From the NCBI GenBank assembly GCA_016707895.1, contig JADJGV010000008.1, positions 310,001-374,000 of the forward strand: 64,000 bases of DNA, given 5' to 3'. The position numbers and the translations under genes are program-made. Below the pieces are notes generated by a model. That model was given only the letters and a program-made list of their open reading frames with translations, had not been told where the DNA came from and ran no database searches. Source of the DNA: Myxococcales bacterium. GTDB taxonomy: Bacteria; Myxococcota_A; Polyangia; Haliangiales; Haliangiaceae. This document shows positions 14,623 to 22,978 of the stretch, piece after piece. Every line of letters starts with the position of its first letter. Position 1 is the first letter of the stretch.

Positions 14623-14682
14623 CAAGATTGAGCGGCCCCTTCGTTGAGTTTCTCATCGCTTACGGCGCGGGGGCCGCGGCGT

Positions 14683-14700
14683 GCTGCCACTTTGCTGCCA
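14683..14700 (+). repeat. Left copy of 18-bp island-end direct repeat
   Basis: GCTGCCACTTTGCTGCCA, itself two GCTGCCA halves separated by CTTT, 42 bases from the recombinase 3' end. An identical copy is at 28131-28148. Likely a recombinase attachment or arm-type site. Confidence 0.7.
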
Positions 14701-14741
14701 GATCGTTGGTTAGTTGATGCGGGCCGCGCTCGACGCGCCGC

Positions 14742-15608
14742 TCACTGTATCGCTCGCGACGGCGCATGTCGACGATCGGCGGGCCGCCGTCGGGGACCGC
14801 GCGCCGGCCGGGGAGCGTCGTCGCCGCCTTCGTCACCTTCGCTCTCGTCGTCGTCGGGGGCTGCTTCGTCGTCGTCCCAGATGACGGGCGGGTTCGGAGC
14901 GGAGACCCGGACGGGTGGTGGTTCGTCGAGGAGCAGCACGGCGTCGCGCCGCATCTCGGGGCCGAGGTGCGCGTAGCGCAGGGTCAGCTCGATCTTGGAG
15001 TGGCCCATCAGCTCCATGACGGTGCGGATGCCGACGCCGCGCATCACGAGGTGCGAGGCGAAGGTGTGGCGCAGGCGGTGCCAGTGGATGCCGACGAGCC
15101 CGGCGCGATCGGCGATCTGCTGGATGGCGCGGACGGCGGTCGCGTGGTGGATGTGGGTTCCTCGCGGGCCGCAGAACACGAGGGGGCCGCGGTTGTGGCG
15201 GATGGCCACGAGCGCGGCGTGCGCATCGCGGGACAGCGGGATCTCGCGCCCCTTGCCACTCTTGGGCGGGCCGGTGACGCCGTTGACGAAGTTCTCCTCG
15301 ATGGAGAGCTTGAAGCCGTCGAGGTCGACGTCCTGCCAGCGCAGCGCGGCAAGCTCACCGTAGCGGAGTCCGGTGCGCACGCCGACGATGACCATTGCTT
15401 GCCAGGGATCGAGCGGAGCAGCCGCGGCGATGAGCCGGTTCGTTTCCTCGAAGGTGAGGAACTTCGGGCGCGGGCGTGGGACCTTCTGCGTCGGCCAGCG
15501 CGGCAGCTTGGCGAGGACCTCTGACCGGAACGCGTAGCCGAGGAGCGCGCGGAAGTCGGTCATGATCCGGTAGACGGTGGACGGGGCTTTGCCCTCGACG
15601 TTGAGCAT
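14742..15608 (-). CDS. Tyrosine recombinase/integrase, 5'-truncated
   Basis: Catalytic domain of a phage-type tyrosine recombinase with the full active-site set: R in TGLRYGELAAL, K in KSGKGREIPL, HRLR (HxxR), H in GHSKIELTLRYAHLG and the Tyr in RYAHL. The first in-frame ATG (15608) falls inside the SAM-like core-binding domain. Upstream the frame continues with family-like codons (GTYQKKKHTLDHDILPRFGA) to about 15770, then becomes unrelated, and no ATG, GTG or TTG start is found there. The N-terminal part thus seems lost at a junction with a transposase fragment. The C-terminus has an unusual acidic tail (DDDESEGDEGGDD). Probably an inactive remnant of the island's integrase. Confidence 0.8.
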   Translation of the reverse strand: MLNVEGKAPSTVYRIMTDFRALLGYAFRSEVLAKLPRWPTQKVPRPRPKFLTFEETNRLIAAAAPLDPWQAMVIVGVRTGLRYGELAALRWQDVDLDGFKLSIEENFVNGVTGPPKSGKGREIPLSRDAHAALVAIRHNRGPLVFCGPRGTHIHHATAVRAIQQIADRAGLVGIHWHRLRHTFASHLVMRGVGIRTVMELMGHSKIELTLRYAHLGPEMRRDAVLLLDEPPPVRVSAPNPPVIWDDDEAAPDDDESEGDEGGDDAPRPARGPRRRPADRRHAPSRAIQ

Positions 15609-15808
15609 GTGGACGCGCCACGCCTCGACGTTGGCGAACGTGACGTCATCGAGTCGCAGCGCGCCGAAGCGCGGCAGGATGTCGTGGTCGAGGGTGTGCT
15701 TCTTCTTCTGGTAGGTCCCGGGGCGGTTGTCGGCCTTGCCCTTCGCGAGCCAGGTCGCATCGCCACTGGCGCACCGCCGACACCCTCGGGCGGGCGTGGG
15801 GCCTCGAA

Positions 15809-16600
15809 GTGTGGCGGCGCCGCCCAGGTGAAGCCTGGCCCGCCTGGGACAGCGACAGCGACCGCGCCGACCGCATGCGCGCCATCGCGCTGCGCAAGAT
15901 CCTGGCGCTGCGTTTACTGCCGAAGTCAGACACCGATGGTGTGCGCGCCGTCTTCGAGGACTTGTTCGAGGAGCACGGGCTGCCCAAGGTGATTCAGAGT
16001 GACAACGGCGCGCCGTTCGCCGCGGGCCGTAGCCTCGCCGGACTCACGCAGCTCTCGGCGTGGTGGGTCTCGCTCGGCATCGACGTCGTGCGAAGCCGAC
16101 CCGGCTGTCCCCAGGACAACGGGGCGCATGAGCGGATGCACGCCGACATGAGCATCGACCTACAGACGCGAGCGGCGCAGACCCTCCGCTTGCAGCAGCG
16201 CGCCTGCGACGATTGGCGCGTCGAGTTCAATCACGTTCGGCCGCACGAGGCGCTCGGCATGCGCGTGCCGGCGGACGTGTACCTGCGGAGCAGCCGTCGC
16301 TACCGGCGCGGCATGCTCGGCCTGTTCCCTGACGGGGTTGACGTCATCCAACTCGGCGCGAACGGGAAGTTCTGGCTCGACGGACGCCACCACGTGTTCG
16401 CCTCTACGGCACTGCGCAACGCTCACATCGGGTTGCAGCGCGTCGAGGACGAACTGGTCCACATCTGGCTGCATCATATGCTCATCGGCTACGTGCGGAC
16501 CAACGCCGCGCTCGGTCGCTACGTGACGGTACAACCCTTCGAGGACCCGCAGTGGAAGCAGCTCGCCGCTCGACGTGCCGAGAGGTCCGCCACGAGGTGA
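15809..16600 (+). pseudogene. Truncated DDE (rve/integrase-core) transposase
   Basis: From about 15890 the frame matches the integrase-core transposases of the IS3/IS481 kind: VFEDLFEEHGLPKVIQSDNG with the second catalytic Asp, NGAHERMH with the Glu, and FNHVRPHEALGMRVPADVY. The N-terminal DNA-binding region and the first catalytic Asp are missing, and residues before 15890 do not look like the family. It is therefore a 5'-deleted remnant. It meets the truncated recombinase head-to-head near 15780-15890, suggesting one rearrangement damaged both. The C-terminal ~80 residues appear complete. Confidence 0.8.
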
Positions 16601-16863
16601 AGCCGTGGGCGTGACATCGGTGCGAACTCGTAGACGCTCGGGTCGCGAGGTCGCCCCCTGTCACCCTCGGCCCTGTTGCCCCGGGCATGCGCCGCCATCC
16701 GGGCAGCAAGGGCGCCGATTCTGATTCCGCCGGATCTCCGATGGGAGCCATCGCGTGCAGATCGGTCGGTGACCTCGGCGCCGTGTCGATGATACGCGGC
16801 CTTGTCGTCGGACGCGTGGGGGCGGCTTGCGCGGAACCATTTGATCGGATATGAGATCGGCCG

Positions 16864-17172
16864 ATGCTCAGCGCCCTCCGGATCCTCATTCTCGCCGCGA
16901 CGATCGTCGCAACGAGCGGGATCGCGACTGCGTACGCATCGTGCGACGAACCGATCGAGCATGTCGGCGGGGCGTGCGACGACGAGACGTGTCCGCCTGG
17001 CGCGGTTTGTTCGACGTGCCCCGGCGGCTCGGCGATCGTCCCTTCCCAGACAGCGTCGATGCCCGTTGCTGCGCCTGAACCGCGGGTTGCCGCGGCGCCG
17101 GCGGCGACCTGGCAGCTCGTTCCGAACCTCTCGAACGCCGACATCTTCCATCCGCCCCGCGTATACGCCTGA
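16864..17172 (+). CDS. Small secreted Cys-containing protein at head of metal operon
   Basis: 102 residues, not recognised. An N-terminal hydrophobic signal (ALRILILAATIVATSGIATA) ends near YASC, and the mature region holds six Cys in CDEPIEHVGGACDDETCPPG and AVCSTCPGG, followed by an Ala/Pro-rich linker. The Cys spacing suggests a metal-binding or disulfide-bonded periplasmic peptide. It is 74 bases ahead of the czcC-like gene and co-directional, as small metal-binding proteins often are in czc/cnr-type operons. Function is inferred from position only. The 260 bases before it show no gene. Confidence 0.55.
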   Translation: MLSALRILILAATIVATSGIATAYASCDEPIEHVGGACDDETCPPGAVCSTCPGGSAIVPSQTASMPVAAPEPRVAAAPAATWQLVPNLSNADIFHPPRVYA

Positions 17173-17246
17173 TCGTCCACGAGGCTCGCGCATCGTGTGC
17201 GAGCCCGACGTCAATCGTGTGCGCCGCCTCGCGGCGAGGAGATGGG

Positions 17247-18479
17247 ATGTCAATCGTTCGGCTCAAACGGCCGTGGGCCGCTCTTTTGTTCACAGTATCC
17301 GTGCTTGTCACGGAGCGCCCGGCGTTCGGCGAGGAACCGGCCAATCTTACGCGTGAACGCGTGATCGGCCTGGCCCGGTCGTCGTCGCCATCGGTCCGCG
17401 TCGCACGCACGGCCGTCGATGAAGAGCGCGCGGACTTGATCGGCGCGCGCATCTTCGCCCGGGACAACCCCGTGCTCGAAGCGGTCGCCGGGCCGCGGTG
17501 GGGTGATGAGACGTCGATCGATCTCGAAGCGACGCTGGCGATTCCGATCGAGCTTGGCGGCAAGCGGCGCAAGCGGATCGCCGCAGCCCAGGCCGCGATC
17601 GAGCGAGCGTCGGCCGAGGTTGCCGCTGGTGAGCAGGAGGCGATTTCGCGGGCGTTGCGCGCGTACTACGCTGCGCTCCACGCTCAGGAGCGCGTGCGCC
17701 TCGCCGAGGAGCGGAAAAGGCTCGCCGATCAATTGCTCGACGCCGCGCGAAGTCGACTCGAGGCGGGTGACATCGCCGAGCTCGAGGTGAATCTCGCCGC
17801 GACGGAGGTCGCTCGCGCCGAGAGCGAGGTGCTCGCCGAGGCCGCCGACGTCGAGCGTGCGCGCGGAGAGCTCGCGATCATCCTCGGGCTCGATGGCCCC
17901 GATGCCGCCGTGGTGGTGGGCGCGCTCGGTGAGCGAGGCGCGTTCGATGCGCTGCAGCCGTCCGAACGGGCCGACGTCACCGCGGCGCGAGTCGCCATCG
18001 ACGAGGAGCAAGCGGCGGTGGTGAGCGCCGACGCCGCGCGGTTCCCCGACTTCAACGTCCGTGTCACCTATTCTCGGGAAGACGGCGGCACCGACATCGT
18101 TCTCGCTGGCCTCGCCTTCACGCTTCCGCTGTTTGATCGCGGACAGGGCGAGCGTGCCGCCGCTCGGGCGCGCGTTCGTCGCGCAGAACTGGCACTCGAG
18201 CTGACCGAGGACGCGATCGCGACCGAAGTGGAGGTTGCGACGCGCGCCTATCGCACGTCAGTCGCCTCGGTGATGAAGCTCGAGGAGGATGCGCTGCCGC
18301 TCGTCCAGCGCAACGAGCAACTCTCTGTGACGGCCTATCAGTCCGGCAAGGCAGACATCGGGACGGTGATCCTTGTGCGCCGCGAGGCGCTCGAGACACG
18401 CCATGAGTATCTGAAGCGCCAGCTCGAGGCCGCGCTGGCCGGCGTCGAGCTCTCTCGTGCCCTTGGAGTTCTACGATGA
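17247..18479 (+). CDS. CzcC-like outer-membrane efflux protein (TolC family)
   Basis: 410 residues with a signal peptide (LKRPWAALLFTVSVLVTERP, cleavage near AFGEE). It has the paired TolC/OEP repeats rich in coiled-coil helix: first half with EQEAISRALRAYYAALHAQE, second half with EDAIATEVEVATRAYRTSV. FTLPLFDRGQGERAAARARV is typical of the family. It forms the outer-membrane channel of a tripartite heavy-metal efflux pump. ATG at 17247 is chosen for its GAGGAG Shine-Dalgarno. The stop overlaps the adaptor gene by ATGA, so the three pump genes are coupled. Confidence 0.9.
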   Translation: MSIVRLKRPWAALLFTVSVLVTERPAFGEEPANLTRERVIGLARSSSPSVRVARTAVDEERADLIGARIFARDNPVLEAVAGPRWGDETSIDLEATLAIPIELGGKRRKRIAAAQAAIERASAEVAAGEQEAISRALRAYYAALHAQERVRLAEERKRLADQLLDAARSRLEAGDIAELEVNLAATEVARAESEVLAEAADVERARGELAIILGLDGPDAAVVVGALGERGAFDALQPSERADVTAARVAIDEEQAAVVSADAARFPDFNVRVTYSREDGGTDIVLAGLAFTLPLFDRGQGERAAARARVRRAELALELTEDAIATEVEVATRAYRTSVASVMKLEEDALPLVQRNEQLSVTAYQSGKADIGTVILVRREALETRHEYLKRQLEAALAGVELSRALGVLR

Positions 18480-19855
18480 CGAGCAGGTTGCTTCATCTCG
18501 TTTTTCTCATGCTGTCCATCGTCGGTTCAGCATGCGGGGGCGATAGGCGCGCGAAGGAAAAATCGGAGCGTGACGAGGCCGCGGAGGCGGCCGAGCACGG
18601 CAAGGAGAAGGGAGAGGGCGTCGAATTCTGCGGAGAGCATGGTGTCCCAGAGGCGATGTGTACGAAGTGCAACCCGGATCTGATCGCCGGCTTCAAGAAG
18701 AAGGGTGACTGGTGCGATGAGCACGGCTTCCCGGAGTCCGTGTGCCCGATTTGCAATCCGGTGCCCGGGGCGCCGAAGGTGGTCGTCGTCGAATCGGATG
18801 GTGCACCAGCGGACAAGACGCGACTGTGCCTCAAGTCTCCTGAGGCCGCGTCCCTCGCGGGGGTTGCTACCGCGCCCGCGGTGTCGCGCGCGGAAGGCTC
18901 GAGCCTTGTGGTTCCGGCGACGATCGCGTTCGACGCCACCCGTCGTGCGGTCGTGAACGCGCGGGCCCCTGGTGTTGTGAGGGCGTTGCACGTCGACATC
19001 GGTGCGCGCGTCGAGAAGGGGAAGAAGCTCGCGGTCGTCGACAGTGCCACGGTCGGCGCGGATCGCGCACAGCTGCAGGGCGCGAGGGCCCGCGTCCGTG
19101 CGGCGGAGGCCAACTACAGGCGCGACAAGGAGCTCCAGACCAAGGGCGTGTCGTCCGCCAAGGAGGTGCTCGCACTGGAGCAAGAGCTGGAGCTCGCCCG
19201 TGCCGAGGTGGGTTCGTTGTCGGCATCGATCGGAGTGGTCGGAATGAACGCCGGTGGCGCCGGCGGGTACGCCGTCACGGCGCCGCTCGCCGGCTGGATC
19301 GTCGAGCGTGACGCCACGATCGGTGAGATGGTCGACGCAGACGAGACCCTGTTCGAGGTCGTCGACACCTCGACGATGTGGGCCGAACTGTCGGTCCCGG
19401 AAGACCAGGTCGATCAAGTCGCGCTCGGACAAGCAGTGATCGTCACCGTCGACGGCCTCAAGGGCCGCCAGTTCGAGGGGACGATCAGCTACGTGTCGCC
19501 GAAGGTCGACCCGCGCACCCGGACCATCCAGGTGCGCGCCGCGCTGGCGAACCCGGAGGGCCGCCTGCGCGCGAACATGTATGGCGAGGCTCGGGTCGTG
19601 CTCGGCGACCGCGGCGAGGCGGTCACGGTGCCCGCCGACGCGGTCCAGCGGGTCAAGGACGTGTACTTCGTCTACGTGCAGACGAAGGACGACGAGTTCG
19701 AGATCCGGCGTGTCGATCTCGGTGCGCGCGAACGGGCGGTCACCGAGCTGACCAGCGGCGTGTCGGCGAACGAGCGCGTGGTGGTCAGCGGCGCCTTCGC
19801 GCTGAAGGCGGAGACGCTCAAGGACTCGATGGGCGACGGCTGCGTGGACGACTGA
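18476..19855 (+). CDS. CzcB-like periplasmic adaptor with duplicated Cys/His motif
   Basis: 459-residue membrane-fusion protein, probably a lipoprotein (SIVGSAC, Cys20). After a charged linker it has two copies of C-x-E-H-G-x-P-E-x-x-C-x-x-C-N-P, at residues 52-67 and 80-95. Then comes the usual lipoyl/hairpin/beta-barrel adaptor: APGVVRALHVDIGARVEKGK, a coiled-coil hairpin ~200-245, TAPLAGWIVERDATIGEMVD, and the membrane-proximal domain ending DGCVDD. Such N-terminal metal-binding extensions occur in some czc/cnr adaptors and may sense or hand over metal. It overlaps czcC by ATGA and lies 1 base before czcA. Confidence 0.9.
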   Translation: MTSRLLHLVFLMLSIVGSACGGDRRAKEKSERDEAAEAAEHGKEKGEGVEFCGEHGVPEAMCTKCNPDLIAGFKKKGDWCDEHGFPESVCPICNPVPGAPKVVVVESDGAPADKTRLCLKSPEAASLAGVATAPAVSRAEGSSLVVPATIAFDATRRAVVNARAPGVVRALHVDIGARVEKGKKLAVVDSATVGADRAQLQGARARVRAAEANYRRDKELQTKGVSSAKEVLALEQELELARAEVGSLSASIGVVGMNAGGAGGYAVTAPLAGWIVERDATIGEMVDADETLFEVVDTSTMWAELSVPEDQVDQVALGQAVIVTVDGLKGRQFEGTISYVSPKVDPRTRTIQVRAALANPEGRLRANMYGEARVVLGDRGEAVTVPADAVQRVKDVYFVYVQTKDDEFEIRRVDLGARERAVTELTSGVSANERVVVSGAFALKAETLKDSMGDGCVDD

Positions 19856-19856
19856 G

Positions 19857-22800
19857 ATGCTGAACCCGATCATCGACTGGTCCCTGCGGAACCGCCTGCT
19901 CATCATGGTCGCGACCATCGCGGTCATCGTGGCCGGTGGCGTCGCGTTCAAACGTCTTCCGATCGATGCCTTCCCGGACACGACGCCGGTGCAGGTCCAG
20001 ATCAACACCGTGGCGCCGGCGCTGTCGCCTCTCGAGATCGAGCGCCAGGCGACCGCACCGGTCGAGCAGGCGATCTCTGGACTGCCGCATCTGGCCGAGG
20101 TGCGCTCGATCTCGCGCTTCGGACTGTCACAGGTGACGGTGGTCTTCGACGAGGGCACCGACATCTACCTCGCCCGCCAGGTCGTCAGCGAGCGGCTGCA
20201 AGCCGTCGAGCTGCCGCCCGGGATCGAGCGGCCTACTCTCGGGCCCGTGGCGACCGGCCTCGGCGAGGTCTTCCACTACGTCGTGACCGGTGAAGGCAAG
20301 TCTCTCGCCGAGCTCCGCACGATCCACGATTGGGTCATCAAGCCGCAGCTTCGCTCGGTGCAAGGTGTCGCCGAGGTCAATGCCTGGGGTGGCGACGAGC
20401 GACAGATCCAGACCTTGATCGACCCGCTCAAGCTCCGGAAGTACGAGCTGAGCCTGGGCGACGTCGTTGAGGCGCTGGAGCGGAACAACGAGAACGTCGG
20501 CGGCGGCACGCTGGACGAGGGAGGTCAGTCGAACCTGATCCAGGGCATCGGAATCATCAAGAAGGCGTCCGACATCGAGGAGATCGTGATCTCGTCGCAT
20601 GACGGCGTGCCGATTCGCATCCGCGACGTCGCGCGGGTCGTCGACGGCCGGGAGATCCGCCGTGGGGCGGTGACGCTCGACGGGAAGGGCGAGACGGTGC
20701 TCGGACTGGGGTTCCTGCTCATGGGCGAGAATAGCCACGAGGTCAGCGGTCGCCTCGATGCGCGCCTCGCCGAGATCCAGAAATCGCTGCCCGCGGGCGT
20801 GAAGGCCACGCCGGTCTATCGGCGGACAACGCTTGTCGACAAGGTACTCGGCACCGTGAAGACGAGCCTGCTCGAGGGTGCGATCCTCGTGATCGCCGTC
20901 CTGTTCATCTTCCTGGGCAACGTGCGCGCCGGTCTCATCGTCGCGGCTGCCATCCCGCTGTCGATGCTGTTCGCCTTCGACCTGATGATGCGTGCGGGAA
21001 TCGCCGGCAGTCTGATGAGTCTCGGGGCGATCGACTTCGGGCTGGTGGTCGACGGCTCGGTGATCACGATCGAGAATTCGGTGCGGCGGCTCGCCGAGGA
21101 CGGCGGGCGAACCGACCGGATCACGGTGATCCGGCGCGCCGCGATCGAGGTCCTGCGCCCGGCCATGTTCGGCGGGCTGATCATCATGATCGTCTATCTG
21201 CCGGTCCTTGCGCTCGAAGGCGTCGAGGGCAAGCTGTTCCGGCCGATGGCCTTGACCGTGATCTTTGCGCTGCTCGGGTCGATGGTGCTGTCGGTGACGG
21301 TGATGCCGGTGTTGGCGAGCCTTTTCCTCCCGCGGAAGCTGCACGAACGGGACAACATCGTCGTGCGCGCGCTGAAGCGCGTCTATCGTCCGGCGCTCGC
21401 TGGCGCGCTTCGCTGGCGCTGGCTCGTGCTCGCGATGGCGGGGCTCCTCCTAGCCAATGCGATGTTCCTGGCGACTCGGCTCGGGTCGGAGTTCGTGCCG
21501 CGGCTTCAGGAGGGCACGATCGTGATCAATACCGTGCGCTTGCCCGGCGTCTCGGTCGACGAGTCGGTCCGCTACGGCACCCAGATCGAGAAGATGCTCC
21601 TCGCCGAGTTCCCAGACGAGATCGACCACGTGTGGACCCGGACCGGGACCGCCGAGGTGGCGACGGATCCGATGGGGCTCGAGGTGTCCGACGTCTTCGT
21701 CACGCTGACTCCGCGTGACAAGTGGAAGCGAGGCCACACCCAAGCCGAGCTCGTCGAGGTGATGGAGGAGGAGCTGTCGGTGCTGCCGGGGACCAAGATG
21801 TCGTTCACGCAGCCGATCGAGATGCGCGTCAACGAGATGGTGGCCGGCGTCCGTGGCGATCTCGGCATCAAGCTGTTCGGTGACGATCTCGACGTGCTCC
21901 GGCAGAAGGCCGCGGAGATCGAACGGATCATCCGCCAGATTCCGGGCGCGGAGGATGTGTCGACCGAGCAGCTGACCGGCCAGCCGATGCTGGAGATCGA
22001 GGTCGACAAGGCGGCCACCGCGCGGTTCGGGATCTCGACCGCGTCGGTGCTCGAGGTCGTGAAGGCGCTTGGGACCTACGAGGTCGGCACGTTCCAGGAA
22101 GGCGAGCGGCGGTTCCCGATCACGGTCCGGATCGATGACGCGTATCGCTCGGACGAGGCCGCGATCGGGCGGATCCTCGTGACCTCGGCGAGCGGCGATC
22201 GGATCCCGCTGTCCCGCCTGGCGACGATCCAGGTCACGGAGGGCATGTCTTCGGTGAATCGCGAGTGGGGCAAGCGCCGCATCATCGTTCAGTCGAACAT
22301 CCGCGGCCGGGATATCGCGGGCTTCGTCGGGGAAGTGCGCCGAGCGATCGACACCGAGGTCGAGCTCCCCGAGGGCTACTACGTCAGGTTCGGCGGCCAG
22401 TTCGAGCACCTCGAGCGTGCGCGGCTGCGCCTCGCGGTCGTGGTGCCGATGGCGCTCGCGCTGATCTTGCTTCTGCTCTATCTCACGTACCGCCGCGTCC
22501 TCGACGCGCTGTGCGTGTTCACGGCGGTCCCGCTGGCGACGGTGGGCGGCGTCGTGGCGCTGTGGATCCGCGGGCTGCCGTTCTCGATCTCCGCTGCGGT
22601 GGGCTTCATCGCGTTGTTCGGTGTCGCCGTGCTCAACGGCCTCGTGATGGTGTCCGCCGTACGGCAGCTGGTCTCGCGCGGCTCGAAGCTGATCGACGCG
22701 ATCCCGCTCGCGGCCGAGCAGCGGCTGCGGCCGGTGATGATGACCGCGCTGGTGGCGAGCCTGGGCTTCCTGCCGATGGCGCTCAACACCGGCATCGGCG

Positions 22801-22970
22801 CCGAGGTGCAACGGCCGCTCGCCACCGTGGTGATCGGGGGCATCGTGTCGGCGACGTTGCTGACCTTGTTCGTCTTACCCGTCCTGTACAGCTACATCGG
22901 GGCGAAGTCGGTCCCGCCGGAGCCTGGCGACGAGGAGCATCCACTGCCGACGGCGGAAGTGGCGTCGTGA
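19857..22970 (+). CDS. CzcA-like heavy-metal RND efflux pump
   Basis: 1037-residue inner-membrane RND transporter of the heavy-metal efflux (HME) subfamily. It begins MLNPIIDWSLRNRLLIMVAT, and has two large periplasmic loops and 12 predicted helices. The helix-4 motif DFGLVVDGSVITIENSVRRL with its two Asp and the Glu is the proton-relay signature of HME pumps for divalent cations of the Zn/Co/Cd/Ni type, as opposed to the monovalent CusA class. The C-terminal helix cluster FIALFGVAVLNGLVMVSAVR is also present. It works with the preceding adaptor and outer-membrane protein. Metal specificity cannot be settled by eye. Confidence 0.93.
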   Translation: MLNPIIDWSLRNRLLIMVATIAVIVAGGVAFKRLPIDAFPDTTPVQVQINTVAPALSPLEIERQATAPVEQAISGLPHLAEVRSISRFGLSQVTVVFDEGTDIYLARQVVSERLQAVELPPGIERPTLGPVATGLGEVFHYVVTGEGKSLAELRTIHDWVIKPQLRSVQGVAEVNAWGGDERQIQTLIDPLKLRKYELSLGDVVEALERNNENVGGGTLDEGGQSNLIQGIGIIKKASDIEEIVISSHDGVPIRIRDVARVVDGREIRRGAVTLDGKGETVLGLGFLLMGENSHEVSGRLDARLAEIQKSLPAGVKATPVYRRTTLVDKVLGTVKTSLLEGAILVIAVLFIFLGNVRAGLIVAAAIPLSMLFAFDLMMRAGIAGSLMSLGAIDFGLVVDGSVITIENSVRRLAEDGGRTDRITVIRRAAIEVLRPAMFGGLIIMIVYLPVLALEGVEGKLFRPMALTVIFALLGSMVLSVTVMPVLASLFLPRKLHERDNIVVRALKRVYRPALAGALRWRWLVLAMAGLLLANAMFLATRLGSEFVPRLQEGTIVINTVRLPGVSVDESVRYGTQIEKMLLAEFPDEIDHVWTRTGTAEVATDPMGLEVSDVFVTLTPRDKWKRGHTQAELVEVMEEELSVLPGTKMSFTQPIEMRVNEMVAGVRGDLGIKLFGDDLDVLRQKAAEIERIIRQIPGAEDVSTEQLTGQPMLEIEVDKAATARFGISTASVLEVVKALGTYEVGTFQEGERRFPITVRIDDAYRSDEAAIGRILVTSASGDRIPLSRLATIQVTEGMSSVNREWGKRRIIVQSNIRGRDIAGFVGEVRRAIDTEVELPEGYYVRFGGQFEHLERARLRLAVVVPMALALILLLLYLTYRRVLDALCVFTAVPLATVGGVVALWIRGLPFSISAAVGFIALFGVAVLNGLVMVSAVRQLVSRGSKLIDAIPLAAEQRLRPVMMTALVASLGFLPMALNTGIGAEVQRPLATVVIGGIVSATLLTLFVLPVLYSYIGAKSVPPEPGDEEHPLPTAEVAS

Positions 22971-22978
22971 GGCCGCAG

